Source of the DNA: Candidatus Binataceae bacterium
GTDB lineage: Bacteria; Desulfobacterota; Binatia; Binatales; Binataceae
Reading direction: 5' to 3'
Assembly: GCA_035650475.1 (NCBI GenBank)
Contig: DASRHP010000001.1
Span: 124,001-188,000 of the forward strand
Length of the DNA: 64,000 bases
The first letter of the stretch is position 1; each line of letters opens with the position of its first letter. Shown piece by piece: positions 39,838 through 49,926 of this stretch. Position numbers and translations under genes: made by a program. The notes below the pieces were generated by a model that was not told where the DNA came from, made no database searches, and was given only the letters and a program-made list of their open reading frames with translations.

Positions 39838-40030
39838 AGCCGCGCCGGGCCGCAGCGAGCCGCATCTGCGTTGCGCGGGACCTGCGGACCGGGCGTAGCG
39901 CACGGCATTACGGCCCGAGCGCCGGCCGCGTGGTTGACATGGGCAACGCGCATCCCGGCGCGCGGCCTGGCGCATAGGCGAATAGTTCAGACCGCGGCGG
40001 CTCGTGTGCGCCGCGACAATCGGAGCGACA

Positions 40031-42064
40031 GTGGCTCTCGCGACTCAACAAGGCAAGACGGCGCAAACCAATCTCGATCAGCTGTGCATCAACTCGATCC
40101 GCGTGCTCGCGATCGACGCGGTGCAGAAGGCCAACTCGGGCCATCCGGGGATGCCGATGGGGATGGCGCCGATTGCCTACCTGCTGTGGACGCGCTTCAT
40201 GCGCTACAACCCGGCCAATCCGCACTGGTATGGACGCGACCGCTTCGTACTGTCGGCCGGGCACGGTTCGATGCTGTTGTACGCGATGCTTTACCTGACC
40301 GGCTACGACCTGCCGCTCGAACAGATCCAGCGCTTCCGCCAGCTCGGCAGCATCACCCCCGGCCATCCGGAAAACCATCTCACGCCCGGCGTCGAAACCA
40401 CGACTGGGCCGCTCGGCCAGGGCTTCGGCAACGGAGTCGGTATGGCGATAGCGGCGAAGCACCTCGCCGCCCGCTTCGAGCGCGACGCTTCGCGCCTGTT
40501 CGATCATCGCGTCTTCGCCATCGTCAGCGACGGCGACCTGATGGAAGGCGTGGCGAGCGAGGCAGCATCGCTCGCGGGCCACCTGCGGCTCGGCAACATC
40601 GTCTATATCTACGACGACAACCACGTGACCATCGACGGTCATACCGATATCACCTTCTCGGAGGACGTGTGCCGGCGCTTCGAGGCCTACGGATGGCATA
40701 CCCAGGCGGTCGAGGACGCCAACGACCTCGACGCGGTGGCGCACGCGATCGAAAACGCGATCGCCGAGGAGCAGCGCCCCTCGCTCATCCGCGTGCGCTC
40801 GCACATCGGCTACGGCAGTCCCAACCGGCAGGACACCTCGAAGGCCCACGGCCAAGCGCTCGGGGTCGAGGAGGTGAAGCTCACCAAGCGCAACTACGGA
40901 TGGCCCGAGGAGCCGCCGTTTTACGTGCCTGACGAGGCCCTGCGTCACATGCGCGAGTGCGGAGCGCGCGGGCGCGAGCTCGAAGCCGACTGGAACCGCC
41001 GCTTCGAGCGCTACACAAAAGAGCATCCGGCGGAAGCGGCCGAGTTCAAGGCGATGCTGGCCGGCGAGCTGCCTGCGGGATGGGACGCCGGACTGCCGCA
41101 GTTCACTCCCACCGACACGCTGGCGACGCGCGAGTCGGCCTCGCGCGCCGAACAGGCGATCGCAAGGCGAGTATGGAATCTGTTCGGCGGCGCAGCCGAT
41201 CTTAACGAATCGACCTTCGTCGACGTTGAAGGCGGCGGCAGTTTCCTCGCGGGCAACTACGCGGGTCGCAATCTCCACTTCGGCATCCGCGAGCACGCGA
41301 TGTGCGCGATTCTCAACGGGATCGCCCTCCACGGCGGCCTTATCCCCTACGGCTCGAGCTTCCTGGTCTTCACCGACTACTGCCGACCGTCGATCCGGCT
41401 CGCGGCGCTGATGGGCCTGCGGGTCATCTACGTTTTCACCCACGATTCGATCGGGCTGGGCGAGGACGGCCCGACTCATCAGCCGGTCGAGCATCTCGCC
41501 GCTCTGCGCGCGATCCCCAACTTGACCGTGATTCGCCCGGGCGACGCGAACGAAGCCGCCGAGGCGTGGCGGATAGCGATGACCCATCGACACGGCCCGG
41601 TGCTGTTCGCGCTCAGCCGTCAGAAAATTCCGACGCTCGATCGCACCGCGATGGCACCGGCGAGCGCGCTGGCGCGCGGCGCCTACGTGCTATGCGAAAC
41701 GCCGGGGCGCGCGGCCGAGATCGTCCTCATCGCCTCCGGCTCCGAGTTGCAGCTCGCGGTCGGAGCCAAGGCCGAACTCGAAAGGCGCGGGCGCGCCGTG
41801 CGCGTGGTGAGTATGCCGAGCTTCGAGTTGTTCGAGCGGCAGGACGCCGCCTACCGCGACTCCGTGCTGCCGCCGGCCAATCGCCGCCGACTTGCGATCG
41901 AGGCCGGGGTGCCACAGCCGTGGTTTCGATGGGTGGGGCTGGAGGGCGACGTTCTCGGGATGACAACCTTCGGGGCGTCGGCACCCTTCCAGGATCTGCT
42001 CAAGCATTTCGGTTTCACCGTGGAGAATGTGGTCGAGCGCGCGCTCAGGCTGCTGGCGCACTGA
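40031..42064 (+). CDS. tkt: Transketolase
   Basis: Thiamine-diphosphate enzyme of the pentose-phosphate pathway, moving two-carbon units between sugars. 677 residues from the GTG at 40031, supported by GGAG eight bases upstream (an earlier in-frame start at 40004 adds nine residues). Markers: [38 protein letters not shown] (ThDP/metal), [23 protein letters not shown] and [19 protein letters not shown]. Length is the family norm. It is followed by pgl, so two pentose-phosphate enzymes are linked, consistent with oxidative and non-oxidative branches being regulated together. Confidence 0.97.
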   Translation: MALATQQGKTAQTNLDQLCINSIRVLAIDAVQKANSGHPGMPMGMAPIAYLLWTRFMRYNPANPHWYGRDRFVLSAGHGSMLLYAMLYLTGYDLPLEQIQRFRQLGSITPGHPENHLTPGVETTTGPLGQGFGNGVGMAIAAKHLAARFERDASRLFDHRVFAIVSDGDLMEGVASEAASLAGHLRLGNIVYIYDDNHVTIDGHTDITFSEDVCRRFEAYGWHTQAVEDANDLDAVAHAIENAIAEEQRPSLIRVRSHIGYGSPNRQDTSKAHGQALGVEEVKLTKRNYGWPEEPPFYVPDEALRHMRECGARGRELEADWNRRFERYTKEHPAEAAEFKAMLAGELPAGWDAGLPQFTPTDTLATRESASRAEQAIARRVWNLFGGAADLNESTFVDVEGGGSFLAGNYAGRNLHFGIREHAMCAILNGIALHGGLIPYGSSFLVFTDYCRPSIRLAALMGLRVIYVFTHDSIGLGEDGPTHQPVEHLAALRAIPNLTVIRPGDANEAAEAWRIAMTHRHGPVLFALSRQKIPTLDRTAMAPASALARGAYVLCETPGRAAEIVLIASGSELQLAVGAKAELERRGRAVRVVSMPSFELFERQDAAYRDSVLPPANRRRLAIEAGVPQPWFRWVGLEGDVLGMTTFGASAPFQDLLKHFGFTVENVVERALRLLAH

Positions 42065-42137
42065 GAGGAGCCGCCGCCGTTGCGTTTTGCACAGACCTAA
42101 CCGCCGCCTGGCCGCGCCTGGGTTTGAGTGAACCATC

Positions 42138-42881
42138 ATGGCAGAACCTCAACTGATCATCCTGGACGACGCGCAGGCGCTCTACGTGCACGCGGCGGAG
42201 GAAATTGTCCATTTCGCCGGCGAGGCAATTTGCACGCATGGCGAGTTCAACCTGTGCCTCTCGGGCGGCTCCACGCCGGCCGCCACCTACGAGCTGCTGG
42301 CCGAACGCTTTCGCCTCAGCGTGGATTGGAAGGAAGTACAGTTCTTCTGGGGCGACGAGCGATGCGTGCCGCCGGACGATCCAGCGAGCAACTTCGGGAT
42401 GGCCAACCGCACGATGCTCAGCCGGCTCGGCCTGCGTCCCGATCAGGTGCATCGCATCCGCGGCGAAAGGCCTCCGGAAGAGGCTGCGCGGGCCTACGAG
42501 GAGGAAATCCGCTCGTGCCTTGGACTCGGCGAGGGCGAATTTCCGCGCTTCAACTTGATCCTGCTCGGGCTCGGCCACAACGTCCACACCGCCTCGCTCT
42601 TCCCAGGCAGCCCGGCGCTCCACGAGCGCGAGCGAATCGCCGTTGCGGTGGAAGTTGACGCCCCGCAGCCGCGCCGCGTGACCCTGACGGCGCCGGCGAT
42701 CAACAACGCCGCACGGGTAATGTTCCTGGTGGCGGGGGCCGAGAAGGCGCAAGCGGTAAAAAACGCGCTCGAAGGGCCTCGCGATCCCGATCGCTTCCCG
42801 GCCCAGTTGGTCGCGCCCGACGACGGCGAAGTCATCTGGATGCTGGATCGCGACGCCGCAAGCATGCTGTCGCGCACCTGA
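42138..42881 (+). CDS. pgl: 6-phosphogluconolactonase
   Basis: Hydrolyses 6-phosphogluconolactone in the oxidative pentose-phosphate pathway. The 247-residue protein has the DevB/Pgl signatures: FNLCLSGGSTPAATYELL near residue 38, VQFFWGDERCVPPDDPASN near 70, and LLGLGHNVHTASLFPGSPAL near 140. The usual GxGxDGHTASLFP reads GLGHNVHTASLFP, with Asp-Gly replaced by Asn-Val. Glucosamine-6-phosphate deaminase is a related alternative but fits less well. It lies 73 nt after tkt on the same strand. No zwf or gnd gene is in the window, so the rest of the branch is elsewhere. Confidence 0.9.
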   Translation: MAEPQLIILDDAQALYVHAAEEIVHFAGEAICTHGEFNLCLSGGSTPAATYELLAERFRLSVDWKEVQFFWGDERCVPPDDPASNFGMANRTMLSRLGLRPDQVHRIRGERPPEEAARAYEEEIRSCLGLGEGEFPRFNLILLGLGHNVHTASLFPGSPALHERERIAVAVEVDAPQPRRVTLTAPAINNAARVMFLVAGAEKAQAVKNALEGPRDPDRFPAQLVAPDDGEVIWMLDRDAASMLSRT

Positions 42882-42963
42882 CCGGCGTGCCTTGGCCAAA
42901 CTGCTCGCGCACGGCCGCTCCGCCGGCGCGCGTGTCTCGACACTGCCGTTCGCCTCACGGACA

Positions 42964-43632
42964 ATGGACGCGATGCTTCGCTTTTTGTGGCGCCACGCCA
43001 TCGGAGTCCTGATCGTAATCGTGATCGCCGGCTGGGCGTTGCTTTACGTTCCCGGCACCCCGTCATGGGCGGTCTTCCAGCTCAAGCAGGCGATCGACGC
43101 GCGCGACGGCGCGGCCGCAGCGCAGTTCGTCGACTTCACCAGCCTCGTGCGCAATGCGGGCTACGAGATGGTGCAGCAGAACGCCGACAAGGGCGGCGGA
43201 GGGGTGCTGGGGGCCCTGGTCGGCAAGGGCGCGGTCGATCTGCTGGCGCAGCCGACGGCGGCGGTGTTGAAAACCTGGGCGGTGCGCCAGGTGGACGACG
43301 GCGCGCGCGACGTCCAGATGCCGGCGGCGGCGGTAGCGGGTGCGATTGTCCTGCTCCATCGCTCCGGCGACACCGCATGGACCGATTTTCGTGACAACAA
43401 GGGCCGCGAATGGAACATCCGCATGGCGCGCAAGGACGGGCGCTGGCAAATCGTCGAGGTCAAGGACGTGGAGCAGTTGCTCGAGCGGCTCGAGCGCGAC
43501 GAACAGAAGCGGCTCCGTTCGCCGGAGGCACTGCCCGGCGCCACGCCGCCGGGCCTCCCCCCGCCTTCGGGTGCCCCGCCCGCCGCCCCTGCGCCGGGCG
43601 CACCGTCGAACGGCGGGTCGGCCGCGCTGTAA
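42964..43632 (+). CDS. DUF2939 family membrane-anchored protein
   Basis: 222-residue protein from the ATG at 42964 (a TTG at 42892 would add 24 residues lacking family similarity). One N-terminal transmembrane segment (ALLYVPGTPSWAVFQLKQAI follows it), then the DUF2939 body with IDARDGAAAAQFVDFTSL, and a Pro/Gly/Ala-rich C-terminal tail (PPGLPPPSGAPPAAPAPG). The family has no assigned function; the topology suggests an inner-membrane anchor with a periplasmic or cytoplasmic domain. It comes 82 nt after pgl and precedes a large hairpin and typA. Confidence 0.75.
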   Translation: MDAMLRFLWRHAIGVLIVIVIAGWALLYVPGTPSWAVFQLKQAIDARDGAAAAQFVDFTSLVRNAGYEMVQQNADKGGGGVLGALVGKGAVDLLAQPTAAVLKTWAVRQVDDGARDVQMPAAAVAGAIVLLHRSGDTAWTDFRDNKGREWNIRMARKDGRWQIVEVKDVEQLLERLERDEQKRLRSPEALPGATPPGLPPPSGAPPAAPAPGAPSNGGSAAL

Positions 43633-43722
43633 ACCCGCGCCTGTCACATTTCTTTAGAGCCGCGCGGCGCTGTGCGGCCGCCCGCGTTTACACTACGGAC
43701 CGGGGCGGGTAGACTCGTGGCA

Positions 43723-43757
43723 GGCGCGACCGGCGCGAAAAGCGCCCCGGCCGCGCC
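43723..43757 (+). other. Large GC-rich stem-loop upstream of typA
   Basis: GGCGCGACCGGCGC and GCGCCCCGGCCGCGCC pair into a long, slightly bulged stem closed by a GAAAA loop, ending 27 nt before the typA start. It could end the preceding transcript (GTTCAATTATC follows, without a clear T-tract) or form a structure in the typA 5' leader. Confidence 0.4.
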
Positions 43758-43784
43758 GTTCAATTATCAAGATCGATTCTCCGG

Positions 43785-45638
43785 ATGCGACGCCAGGATA
43801 TCCGCAACCTCGCCATCGTGGCTCACGTCGACCACGGCAAGACCACGCTGGTTGATGCGCTGCTGCGCCAGTCGGGCGTTTTCCGCGCCAACGAGCAGGT
43901 CGCCGAGCGCGTGATGGACTCCTTCGCTCTCGAGCGCGAGCGCGGCATCACGATCATGGCCAAGAATACCTCGATCGTGTGGCGCGACGTGCGCATCAAT
44001 ATCGTCGATACACCCGGCCATTCCGACTTCGGCGGCGAAGTCGAGCGCACGCTTGCGATGGTGGACGGCATCCTGCTGCTGGTTGACGCCTCCGAAGGGC
44101 CGCTGCCGCAGACCCGCTTCGTCTTGCGCAAAGCGCTCGAGGCCGGCCTGCCCGCAGTGCTGTGCATCAACAAGATCGACCGCGCGGACGCCAGACCGGC
44201 AGAGGTGCTCGACGAGGTTTATGACCTCTTCATTGACCTTGGCGCAACCGAGGATCAGCTCGACTTCCCCGTTCTCTATACCAACGCCCGTGCGGGAGTT
44301 GCTCTGACGAACCCTGACGCCCAGGGCGCCGACCTCGCGCCGCTTTTCGAAGCGATCATTAAGCATCTGCCGGGCCCTGAGGCCGATGCCGCGGCGCCGC
44401 TCCAGTTCCAGGCGAACAACCTCGACTACGACGACTACGTAGGCCGGCTCGCGATCGGGCGCCTGGTTGCGGGAACGCTCAACGTCGGCGCAACCTGCGC
44501 GCTGAGCCGGCTCGACGGCTCGCGCACGGCGTGCAAGCTCGCGCATCTTTACGGATGGCGCGGGCTGCGCCGGATCGAGCTGGCTGCCGCACAGGCGGGC
44601 GATATCGTGATGGTCGCCGGGATCGAGGACATCGAAATCGGCGAAACCATCACCGACCCCGAAAATCCGCGGCCGCTGCCCGCAGTGCGGGTTGACGAGC
44701 CAACGGTCGCGATGACTTTTTCGGTCAACAACGCGCCGTGGGCCGGGCGCGAAGGTCAGTTTGTCACTTCGCGCAAGCTGGGCGCCCGCATCGAAGCCGA
44801 AGCGCGCCGCAACGTCAGTATCCGGGTCGAGCTGGCAAGCGCGGATTCGTGGCGCGTGATGGGGCGCGGAGAGTTGCAGCTGGCGGTGATCGTCGAGACC
44901 ATGCGCCGTGAGGGTTACGAGTTGCAGGTCTCCAAGCCCACGGTGGTGACCCGCACCGAGGGCGGTGCGGTTCTCGAACCGATGGAATTCCTGGTGGTCG
45001 ACATTCCTGAGGGGCACATCGGACTGGTCACGCAACTGCTCTCAGCGCGCAAAGGTCGAATGCGCACAATGACCACCCATCAAAGCGGCCGAGTGCGACT
45101 AGAATACGACATCCCGGCGCGCGGGCTGATCGGCTTCCGCGGACGGTTCTTGGCCGATACTCGCGGCACTGGCGTGATGCATTCGGTGTTCAACGGCTAT
45201 GCCCCATGGTGCGGCGCGATCCGCTCGCGTCAGAATGGCGCGATGATCTCCGACCGCGAGGGCACGGCTACGCCTTACGCGATCTTTCATCTCCAGGAAC
45301 GCGGCGTGTTCTTCATCGGCGCCGGCGAGCCGGTGTACGAGGGGATGATCGTTGGCGAACACGCGCGCGAGACCAATCTGCCGGTCAACGTGTGCCGGGA
45401 GAAGAAACTCACCAACATCCGCGCGGCCGGCCACGACGAAGCCATCAGGTTGAGTCCGCCGCGTGTGATGACGCTCGACGCCGCGCTGGAGTGGATCGAC
45501 GAAGAAGAGCTGGTCGAGGTAACGCCGCGCTCGGTGCGCCTGCGCAACCGGATCCTAAAGACCGCCCTGCGCAGCAAGCATCGAGCGGGCTGGATGGAGA
45601 ACGCGAGCGGCGCCGCCGAAGCGGCCGAAGGCAAATGA
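43785..45638 (+). CDS. typA: Ribosome-associated GTPase TypA/BipA
   Basis: Translational GTPase of the EF-G class that binds the 70S ribosome and affects stress response and assembly. The 617 residues show G1 [11 protein letters not shown]2 in ERERGITI, G3 [11 protein letters not shown] and G4 [10 protein letters not shown], all intact. The BipA C-terminal domain is recognisable in [20 protein letters not shown] and [14 protein letters not shown]. Length is normal. It stands alone with a long leader, and the next gene, an AsmA-like protein, starts 65 nt downstream on the same strand. Confidence 0.97.
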   Translation: MRRQDIRNLAIVAHVDHGKTTLVDALLRQSGVFRANEQVAERVMDSFALERERGITIMAKNTSIVWRDVRINIVDTPGHSDFGGEVERTLAMVDGILLLVDASEGPLPQTRFVLRKALEAGLPAVLCINKIDRADARPAEVLDEVYDLFIDLGATEDQLDFPVLYTNARAGVALTNPDAQGADLAPLFEAIIKHLPGPEADAAAPLQFQANNLDYDDYVGRLAIGRLVAGTLNVGATCALSRLDGSRTACKLAHLYGWRGLRRIELAAAQAGDIVMVAGIEDIEIGETITDPENPRPLPAVRVDEPTVAMTFSVNNAPWAGREGQFVTSRKLGARIEAEARRNVSIRVELASADSWRVMGRGELQLAVIVETMRREGYELQVSKPTVVTRTEGGAVLEPMEFLVVDIPEGHIGLVTQLLSARKGRMRTMTTHQSGRVRLEYDIPARGLIGFRGRFLADTRGTGVMHSVFNGYAPWCGAIRSRQNGAMISDREGTATPYAIFHLQERGVFFIGAGEPVYEGMIVGEHARETNLPVNVCREKKLTNIRAAGHDEAIRLSPPRVMTLDAALEWIDEEELVEVTPRSVRLRNRILKTALRSKHRAGWMENASGAAEAAEGK

Positions 45639-45703
45639 GCCTGTGGCGTGCACACCGGCGCGGGGCTCACGGCCGGGGCACGCCTGTATCCTGACGGGGC
45701 CCG

Positions 45704-48700
45704 ATGAGACTCGTTCGCGCCGCCGCGATTGTGGTGCTGGTCCTATGCGTGCTGGCTCTCGGGCTAGCCGCGGCAGTCCTCCGCAACCAGGGGCGCCTGG
45801 TCGAAGCGGTCCTGCGCCATATTGAGGAGCGCACCGGCTACCAGATCGTCGCGGCCCACAGTCGCCTGGGCTTCGGCGTGCATCTCAACCTGGTGCTCGA
45901 GCGTCCGCGCATGCGGCACGCCGGGCGCGAACTGGTCGCCGCCGACAGCATCCACGTCGTCGTAAGCTACCATGCACTTATCTGGAACAGCGGGCTGCCG
46001 CTGCGCCGGATCGTCGTGGTCCACCCGCAAGTTCGCGTGCCGGCCCCTGCCGGGACATTCACTCTCACTGCGCTGCCGCGGCTGGATAACGCCGCGGTGG
46101 CCGCGATCGACCGGGAGTTTCGCGAGTTCTCCGGCCTGGTCGGACGCATCACCATCGCCGACGCCAAGGTCGTCGATGAAAGCGGCGCCCTGTTGCTCCG
46201 CGATTTCTCGCTGACCGCGGCGCCTGAGCATCGCGGCTCGCACGTGTGGACCGTCGGCTTTATCGCGCCGCACAGCGAAACACCGCTCGAGGGTCTCCAG
46301 GTCAGCGGGCGGGCGACGATCAACACGGCCGCGCGCGGCGCGGGCCAGGTAGCGGCCAGCGGCGAACTCTGGTACTGGGACGGCAAGCTTCAACAGCCCG
46401 TGGGTGGCGGCTTGACGGTAGGCGGCCTCGTGCACGGCGAGCTGCACTTCGTGCTGCGCGCCGACGGTGAAGTGGACGGCAGCGCCAACCTAAGCATCGA
46501 TAACCTCGCCCTTGGCGGCGCGCAGTTAACCCGCAAGCTCGACTTCGGAAATTGTTCACTCAGAACGCTCTTTGCGGTTTCCGCGCAGCGCGTGGCGCTG
46601 GCCGGAATCGAGGTGCGCGTGCGCGACGCGACCGTGATATCGGCCAACGCCACACTCAACGACCCTTATGCGCCGAACGCCTCGCTGAACACGCGCCTGG
46701 CTACGGCGCAGATTGATCTCGCGAAGCTCAAGTCGGGCCTGAGCGCGGCGCGCAGCCTGCCGCGGCAGCTGGCCGAAGTCGCCGCGCGGCTGGTCTCCGG
46801 ACAGATTACGATTGAAGGCGCCACCTATCAGGCGCCGCTGAGTAAGCTCGCGATGACGCCCGGCGCGCTGCTCGGCAACCTGACAGCGTCGGCGCGGCTC
46901 AAGGGCGTCAGTATCGGGCTGCCCGCGGATCCCGACCTGCCGTCGCAACTTAAGGTCGACGCGCAAATCTCGTACGCGAAGCACCGGCTGACGGTGAGCC
47001 AGGGCTCGGCGACACTGGGACGCTCGTCGTTCGAAAACGCCAATGTTGAGCTTGACTTTTCCCCCGGACAGCGCGCGCTCCGTTACAAGGTCGGGCTGCG
47101 CGGACGGCTCGACCTCGGCGAGCTCTATCCGGCCGCACGCCGGCTCTTCCCGGCGCTCGGGCGCGCCGTCGCGGCCAAACAAATCGAGCGCCTGAGCGGG
47201 ACGGCGCCGGTGCAGCTTAGCGCTTCCGGCACCTTCGATCCCGACGCGCCGGCGCCCCCGGCGAACTACCGGATCCAGGTCGATACCAGCGGCTTCAATG
47301 TGGCGGCCAAAGGGTTGCCGCAGGCGATTGCGCTGGTGGGTGGCACGGCGACGCTCACACCGGGAGCGATCGAGCTGGCTCATGTTTCGGCAGCATCGGC
47401 ATCGCGCCCTGGGGCGCCCGCCAACGTTGTGCTCGATGGCCAGTTTGCTTTCAAAGCAGCCGTGGTCAAGCCGCGGCGGTTAACCGTCGAACTCCATCAG
47501 ATCGAAGCCCAGCAATGGCTCCCACTGCTGATCAGCCCTGACGATATCGCCGTCCGCGGCCCCATCGGCGGCTCGCTCACGATCGTGGGCGACTCGCGGC
47601 GCCCCGACGGGCTGCGCGCGCAGGGGCGGCTGACGATGGGCGGCGGCGAGATCCACTTCGGCTTTCTGCGCGCTCCGATCGTCGCCCAGTCGGCAACGCT
47701 GACCTTCGACGGGCGCGGGCTGCTGCTCGCGATCATGGGGGCCAAGCTGGAGGGCTCGCCGCTGGACTTCTCGCTCGGCGTTTCCGACCTCGAGCATCCG
47801 GTGCTCAGGATCGACGCCAACGCCGCGCGACTCGATCTCGAAGTGATGCGGTTCGTCAGAGTGCCGTGGTCGGCCAGCCCGCCCGCGCGTTTCTGGCCCC
47901 TGCCGGCGGTCGGACACGTGGTCGCCAACGAAGCCCGGCTGGCGCGACTGCCGATGTCGCGCGTGAGCTGCGACTTCGAGCGCAAGGCCAATGGCGACTG
48001 GCGCGTGTACAATTTCGGCGCCACCGTATTCGAGGGTCGGACCAACCTCGAACTTAGCGGGCGCGGCCGTGACAACTGGATCAATATCAAGGGCCGCACG
48101 GATGCGATGCGGGTCGGCCCGCTGTTCAGGCTCGCCGATTCCTCTGCTGCGCCGCCGCTGCGCGGCCGGCTGAAGTCCTCCTTCGATGTGTGGGCCAACG
48201 CTGACACTGACTTCTTCAGCACTCTCAACGGCTCCATCTCGGTCGATGTCAGCAAGGGCGTGCTGTACAAGTTCGCCCTGCTGTCGCGCGTGCTGGGTCT
48301 GATCGATCTGAAGACCTGGCTGTCGGCCAAGGTCCCGGACCCGCGCGTCAACGGCGTCCCCTTTGAAACCCTGACCGCCGACTTCAAGGGCGACAACGGC
48401 GACTTCTACAGCGACAATTTGCTCCTGCGCGGCCCGGTGATGAACATCTCGGCGCGGGGCCACGTGCGCCTGAGCGACAACGTGGTTGACATGGAGGTCG
48501 GGATGGCGCCGTTCAAGACGGTCAACTGGCTGATGTCGCAGGTGCCGATCATTGGCGAAGGCCTTGCCGCCAACCATCTGCTGGCCGCCTACTTCAAGGT
48601 CAGCGGGCCGCTGGGTGATCCGCGCGTGGTGCCGATGCCGATTACGTCGGTGGCGCACTTCTTCACCTACATTCTCAAGCTCCCGATCAACATCATGCAG

Positions 48701-48781
48701 GGCGTCGGCCAGAGCGTCGGCGGCAACGGCAAAGGCGGCGGACCAAGTCCCGACGGCGGCGGCGGTCCTTCGGCGAACTGA
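45704..48781 (+). CDS. AsmA-like envelope protein
   Basis: Very large protein of 1025 residues with one N-terminal membrane segment (residues about 4-24, VLVLCVLALGLAAAVL). A long beta-rich periplasmic body follows. It fits the AsmA/YhdP/TamB superfamily of bridge-like lipid transport proteins that connect inner and outer membranes. Recognised marks are HSRLGFGVHLNLVLERPRM near the front and an AsmA-like C-terminal region (LKSSFDVWANADTDFFSTL, then DMEVGMAPFKTVNWLMSQVP). The tail is Gly/Pro-rich. It supports a diderm cell envelope. The TIGR04282 gene follows 22 nt later. Confidence 0.8.
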   Translation: MRLVRAAAIVVLVLCVLALGLAAAVLRNQGRLVEAVLRHIEERTGYQIVAAHSRLGFGVHLNLVLERPRMRHAGRELVAADSIHVVVSYHALIWNSGLPLRRIVVVHPQVRVPAPAGTFTLTALPRLDNAAVAAIDREFREFSGLVGRITIADAKVVDESGALLLRDFSLTAAPEHRGSHVWTVGFIAPHSETPLEGLQVSGRATINTAARGAGQVAASGELWYWDGKLQQPVGGGLTVGGLVHGELHFVLRADGEVDGSANLSIDNLALGGAQLTRKLDFGNCSLRTLFAVSAQRVALAGIEVRVRDATVISANATLNDPYAPNASLNTRLATAQIDLAKLKSGLSAARSLPRQLAEVAARLVSGQITIEGATYQAPLSKLAMTPGALLGNLTASARLKGVSIGLPADPDLPSQLKVDAQISYAKHRLTVSQGSATLGRSSFENANVELDFSPGQRALRYKVGLRGRLDLGELYPAARRLFPALGRAVAAKQIERLSGTAPVQLSASGTFDPDAPAPPANYRIQVDTSGFNVAAKGLPQAIALVGGTATLTPGAIELAHVSAASASRPGAPANVVLDGQFAFKAAVVKPRRLTVELHQIEAQQWLPLLISPDDIAVRGPIGGSLTIVGDSRRPDGLRAQGRLTMGGGEIHFGFLRAPIVAQSATLTFDGRGLLLAIMGAKLEGSPLDFSLGVSDLEHPVLRIDANAARLDLEVMRFVRVPWSASPPARFWPLPAVGHVVANEARLARLPMSRVSCDFERKANGDWRVYNFGATVFEGRTNLELSGRGRDNWINIKGRTDAMRVGPLFRLADSSAAPPLRGRLKSSFDVWANADTDFFSTLNGSISVDVSKGVLYKFALLSRVLGLIDLKTWLSAKVPDPRVNGVPFETLTADFKGDNGDFYSDNLLLRGPVMNISARGHVRLSDNVVDMEVGMAPFKTVNWLMSQVPIIGEGLAANHLLAAYFKVSGPLGDPRVVPMPITSVAHFFTYILKLPINIMQGVGQSVGGNGKGGGPSPDGGGGPSAN

Positions 48782-48803
48782 GCGTGATCGTCGGCGCCGG
48801 AAT

Positions 48804-49505
48804 ATGAGTCGAAGCCCGACGCTCATTGTGTTCTGCCGCGAGCCGATTCCCGGGCGCACCAAGACCCGGCTGATTCCGCGGCTGGGCGGCAAATCGGCCG
48901 CTGCGCTCGCGGACGCATTTATCGCCGATACCCTGGCGAAATGCGCGACCCTTGGTCCGGCGCGACTCGTGATCGCCGCCAGCGCTGCCGCCGACACGCG
49001 GCGCAGCCCCTATTTTCGGCATCTCGCGCATCGCTGCGGCGCCGAAGTTATCGACCAGGGCGGGGGGAACCTCGGCACGCGGATGGCGCGCGCGCTCACC
49101 CCCTATTGTCGCGATGGCGCCGTCCTCCTCGGCACTGACACGCCGACATTGCCGAGCCGGCTGCTGGCGCGCAGTGTCGCTCTGCTGCGGCGAGCTCCGG
49201 TGGTCCTCGCTCCGAGCCTCGACGGCGGCTACTACCTGGTGGGCGCACGCGGCGCGCTGCCCGACATCTTTCACGGCATAAGGTGGGGTGGGAGACGCGT
49301 GCTGGCGCAGACGGTAGCGCGGATGCGCCGTCGCCGCGTCCGTTACGCGCTCGGACCCGGATGGTACGACGTCGACCGCTGGAGCGACGTCCTTCTGCTG
49401 GCCGCGCATCTCGAACTGCTACACGCGCGCGGAGATCGGGCGACGCCGTGCCCGGCGACGGCGGGCGTTCTGCGCCGGCTTGGACTGCTGGCCGACGGCC
49501 GCTAA
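48804..49505 (+). CDS. TIGR04282/DUF2064 family glycosyltransferase-like protein
   Basis: 233-residue protein from the ATG at 48804; the frame is open further upstream but overlaps the AsmA-like gene. The DUF2064 motifs are TLIVFCREPIPGRTKTRLIP, LLGTDTPTLPS and LAPSLDGGYYLVG, in the family order. These proteins look like nucleotidyl- or sugar-transferases of the GT-A fold and commonly accompany a GT2 glycosyltransferase, although no such gene is seen here. Their exact substrate is unknown. It lies between the AsmA-like gene and cutA, with 22 and 23 nt spacings. Confidence 0.85.
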   Translation: MSRSPTLIVFCREPIPGRTKTRLIPRLGGKSAAALADAFIADTLAKCATLGPARLVIAASAAADTRRSPYFRHLAHRCGAEVIDQGGGNLGTRMARALTPYCRDGAVLLGTDTPTLPSRLLARSVALLRRAPVVLAPSLDGGYYLVGARGALPDIFHGIRWGGRRVLAQTVARMRRRRVRYALGPGWYDVDRWSDVLLLAAHLELLHARGDRATPCPATAGVLRRLGLLADGR

Positions 49506-49528
49506 AGTACAGGCGCGGAGCAGGATCG

Positions 49529-49915
49529 ATGCGTGCGGCGCAAGCAAGAATCGCCCTTGTCACCGCCGGCGACGAGCGCCAGGCGCGCGCCATCGCACGC
49601 ACGCTGGTCGACCAACGACTCGCGGCCTGCGTCAATATCGTCGGCCCGATCCGCTCGGTTTATCGTTGGCGCGACTCCGTCGAGGACGAGCCCGAGTATC
49701 TGTTGATCATCAAGACGCGCGCGGCCCTGCTCGGGCGCCTCGAGCGCCGCGTCGCCGAGCTTCACAATTACGAAGTGCCGGAGGTCCTGGCGCTCGCGCC
49801 CGCCGCCGGTTCCGCCCCGTATCTCCGCTGGCTCTTTGAATCGACCGCGCCGCAACCGCGCTCGGCGGGTGCGATGCGGCGCGCGCCCATACGCAAGGCC
49901 GCTCGCCGCGCCTAG
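49529..49915 (+). CDS. cutA: CutA1 family divalent-ion tolerance protein
   Basis: Small trimeric protein, 128 residues from the ATG at 49529. CutA features: ALVTAGDERQARAIARTLVD near the N-terminus, RLAACVNIVGPIRSVYRWRD, then DEPEYLLIIKTRAAL and ELHNYEVPEVLAL. The tail (RSAGAMRRAPIRKAARRA) is a basic extension not found in most CutA proteins. The family is linked to copper and other divalent cation tolerance, but a direct role is not proven. It begins 23 nt after the TIGR04282 gene and ends 11 nt before hisC, all on the plus strand. Confidence 0.93.
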   Translation: MRAAQARIALVTAGDERQARAIARTLVDQRLAACVNIVGPIRSVYRWRDSVEDEPEYLLIIKTRAALLGRLERRVAELHNYEVPEVLALAPAAGSAPYLRWLFESTAPQPRSAGAMRRAPIRKAARRA

Positions 49916-49926
49916 CAGACTCCACG

